Below, piece by piece: positions 62,412 through 64,000 of a stretch of DNA of 64,000 nt. The translations under genes were made by a program, and so were the position numbers. The notes under the pieces are model-generated. The model was given only the letters and a program-made list of their open reading frames with translations. It was not told the DNA's origin and ran no database searches. The number at the start of each line of letters is the position of its first letter. The first letter of the stretch is position 1. Source of the stretch: Palleniella intestinalis (GTDB lineage: Bacteria > Bacteroidota > Bacteroidia > Bacteroidales > Bacteroidaceae); the NCBI RefSeq assembly GCF_013166595.1, contig NZ_JABKKG010000003.1, positions 211,408-275,407 of the forward strand, in the 5' to 3' direction.

Positions 62412-64000
62412 TTATTTTATTTTCTGTCCGGCAATATTATAATCGCCTATTGTCAGCCGTCCGTTTCTGATAATCTTCTTAGGGCATGTGCCGGCATTTG
62501 TATAGCTATTGATGTTGTTGATACCGGTTTGGTCTCCGCCCATGAAGCGGAAACTGATGCTGCCGTCAGGATTATTGGTGATGTCTGTGATAGGGAACTT
62601 CGCCGCCATATCATCTCCGGCATAGTTCTTGTACGCCTCCACCGTTGTGACGCTTTTGCTTCCCGGATACGGGTCGCCTTTCAGTTCGTTCTCGAACATC
62701 TCCTTTGTGCCAGTCTGTGCTTTGCCTTCATACCAAATCTTCTCATTGACAGAGTACATCCCAAACAGGAATCCGTCAGCAGGAATGAGGGTGAGGTTAG
62801 GGCGTTTGTATGTGTTGTTTGGCGACATGCCCTGCTTGCTGATGTCATTGACATGCGTGATAATCAGACCTGTGCCGCTTCTTCGTCCCTGATACTCGTT
62901 CCATGTGTTTTTCCCGAAATTCTCCACGACATAGTATTCGTTGGCATTCTCCGGGTTTGTTATGCGGTAAGCCTTCCCATTGTCATTATCATTGTCAAGC
63001 GGATGTATTGTTATGTCTGCCGGTTTGTCAAGTTCTTCAAGGCTCATCCAACCCATGATGTCCCTTTCCCATGCTGCATACTGCACAGGCCAGAAGCCGT
63101 TGAATATGTTTTCTCCACCGTCCATCAAGTCCCAATACTCCGGACCGCAGTTGTTGTAGTCTGCATATCCGTGTTCGTCCTTTGGCGTTAGGGATAGTGT
63201 GTAGTAAAGGTCCGGCAGTCCAAGTCCATGGCTCATCTCATGGCAGAGCACGCCGATGCCGGCTCGCAGGGCTGTCCCTTGGTTGTTTTGTGCAGTTATG
63301 GCAAGTTCGTTGGACAGTCCGACGACGGGGATTCTTTTTCCATCATGCTGGTAGTTGCTTTTGTAATAGCATTGAGGCCAGACATCGCTATTGTCTCCGC
63401 TGAGGTTCGCTCCTGCTCCTGCATACAGGATGTAGACCATATCCACTCTGCCGTCGTTGTTGGAATCATATTGCGTGAAGTCTATATCGTTGTCTGCAAG
63501 TTTGAGTACCTCTGTGATGAGTGTGCTTGTTCTTCCTGTGTTGTTGCCATAGTAGTCATGATGCTTGGAGACAGTGTAGATGCCATACAGATCGAATTCC
63601 GGAGTGAAATCCCCAAAACTTGCGTCTGAGAAATATTGTGCCACAGAACTGTGACCTTTGAATCTGTTCTCCTGCGTCGGTGAAAAGCGTTCCGTGCCGT
63701 TGAAATAATCTTCCCATACGCTTCTCTCGCTGAATGTGAACTTCACGTCTGTGTACTCAACCATTATGACAGGGATGCGTATCTTGCCACTGTGTGGGCA
63801 GAAATCGCTGCTTGGGTAGCCTGCGATGGCTTTGCGTCTTGCCTGTGAAGCTTCTGCTCCTTTTGCGAAAAAGAGGCTCTTGTCCTGTGCTTTTGCCAAC
63901 TGCAGCTCCTGTCCTTTCCTGCTGTCGAGGTTGTGTGCAAGCACTCCCGTGCTTTTCAATGAGCCGTCAGCGCAGATTTCTGCAACATAGAACGCCTTGT
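62412..64000 (-). CDS. M6-type secreted metalloprotease with T9SS-like C-terminus, 5' end outside window
   Basis: The frame is open to the window edge, so the start is not visible; KAFYVAEICADGSLKST precedes the first in-window start. The zinc motif VLCHEMSHGLGLPDLYYT (HExxHxxGLPD) and the preceding DVWPQCYYKSNYQHDGKRIP are typical of immune-inhibitor-A/M6 peptidases. A repeat of calcium-like DSNNDGRVDMVY is upstream of the site. The end KKIIRNGRLTIGDYNIAGQK resembles short Prevotella-type type IX secretion tails, so export to the surface is likely. A 43-nt gap separates it from the A2M-like gene. Confidence 0.9.
   Translation of the reverse strand, partial: KAFYVAEICADGSLKSTGVLAHNLDSRKGQELQLAKAQDKSLFFAKGAEASQARRKAIAGYPSSDFCPHSGKIRIPVIMVEYTDVKFTFSERSVWEDYFNGTERFSPTQENRFKGHSSVAQYFSDASFGDFTPEFDLYGIYTVSKHHDYYGNNTGRTSTLITEVLKLADNDIDFTQYDSNNDGRVDMVYILYAGAGANLSGDNSDVWPQCYYKSNYQHDGKRIPVVGLSNELAITAQNNQGTALRAGIGVLCHEMSHGLGLPDLYYTLSLTPKDEHGYADYNNCGPEYWDLMDGGENIFNGFWPVQYAAWERDIMGWMSLEELDKPADITIHPLDNDNDNGKAYRITNPENANEYYVVENFGKNTWNEYQGRRSGTGLIITHVNDISKQGMSPNNTYKRPNLTLIPADGFLFGMYSVNEKIWYEGKAQTGTKEMFENELKGDPYPGSKSVTTVEAYKNYAGDDMAAKFPITDITNNPDGSISFRFMGGDQTGINNINSYTNAGTCPKKIIRNGRLTIGDYNIAGQKIK

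Noticed and set aside
62400..63191. 263-codon ORF antisense to the M6 protease
   Set aside because: Shadow frame; composition of Cys/Val/Ile runs typical of antisense frames in this gene.

Overview
The window looks like a chromosomal segment of a Bacteroidales bacterium, most likely Prevotellaceae. The evidence is the recurring promoter architecture (a TTG/TTTG box about 19-21 nt upstream of TAnnTTTG), the general lack of Shine-Dalgarno sites, and a gene set typical of the group: NAD-dependent ligase, BipA, LemA/M48, a DUF5112/DUF5113-type sensor kinase, secreted beta-helix and pectin enzymes, and an M6 protease with a short T9SS-like tail. No rRNA or tRNA gene was seen.

Layout. 1-1.1 kb: the 3' part of an AlbA_2/HATPase-type transcriptional regulator, a gene remnant and one arm of a ~200-bp inverted repeat. 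1.2-14.0 kb: housekeeping and polysaccharide genes (rpsO, typA, a GH31 alpha-xylosidase, type II pantothenate kinase, a KdsC-like phosphatase, an SDR, a beta-helix protein, a GNAT, a low-molecular-weight phosphatase, a CE8-like pectin esterase, a UDG-like protein). 14.1-16.1 kb: the other arm of the inverted repeat and a second AlbA_2/HATPase gene that carries an amber codon at position 19. 16.3-26.6 kb: an accessory, defence-like block with a two-gene McrBC/LlaJI-type system, a membrane-anchored KAP ATPase, a DUF3791 cassette whose central DUF3990-like gene has been deleted down to 49 codons, and a DUF1016 (YhcG) nuclease. 26.6-37.9 kb: several small repeat elements among acyl-CoA ligase, a lytic transglycosylase, an outer-membrane lipoprotein, lemA-M48, a MaoC-like protein, ligA and a phosphodiesterase. 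37.9-52.2 kb: pectin/uronate catabolism. It holds a GH105-DUF2264 fusion, DUF4861, a BNR propeller, altronate dehydratase, a LacI regulator, KDG kinase and KDPG aldolase, with an inositol phosphatase and an NhaC antiporter between them. 52.2-64 kb: a double-module sensor kinase, a DEAD-box helicase, a giant alpha-2-macroglobulin-like protein and an M6 metalloprotease that runs off the window.

How the genes fit together. GH105, the CE8-like esterase, DUF4861 and the beta-helix/BNR proteins would release and process pectic oligosaccharides outside the cytoplasm or in the periplasm. UxaA, KdgK and Eda then take uronate-derived altronate and KDG to pyruvate and glyceraldehyde-3-phosphate, and the divergently placed LacI protein is the obvious candidate regulator.

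The least conventional content is between genes. At least seven families of short dispersed repeats can be recognised by eye. They comprise three MITE-like families with clear terminal inverted repeats (A, B, C), a further single MITE-like copy (F), a ~70-bp promoter-bearing repeat (E), GGTAAC hairpin arrays that always lie 3' of a gene (D), and a ~50-bp 3'-end repeat (G). With the mirrored AlbA_2 genes and the inverted repeats around 13 kb, these are the best candidates for an undescribed system. All functional statements come from reading the sequence; no database search was run.
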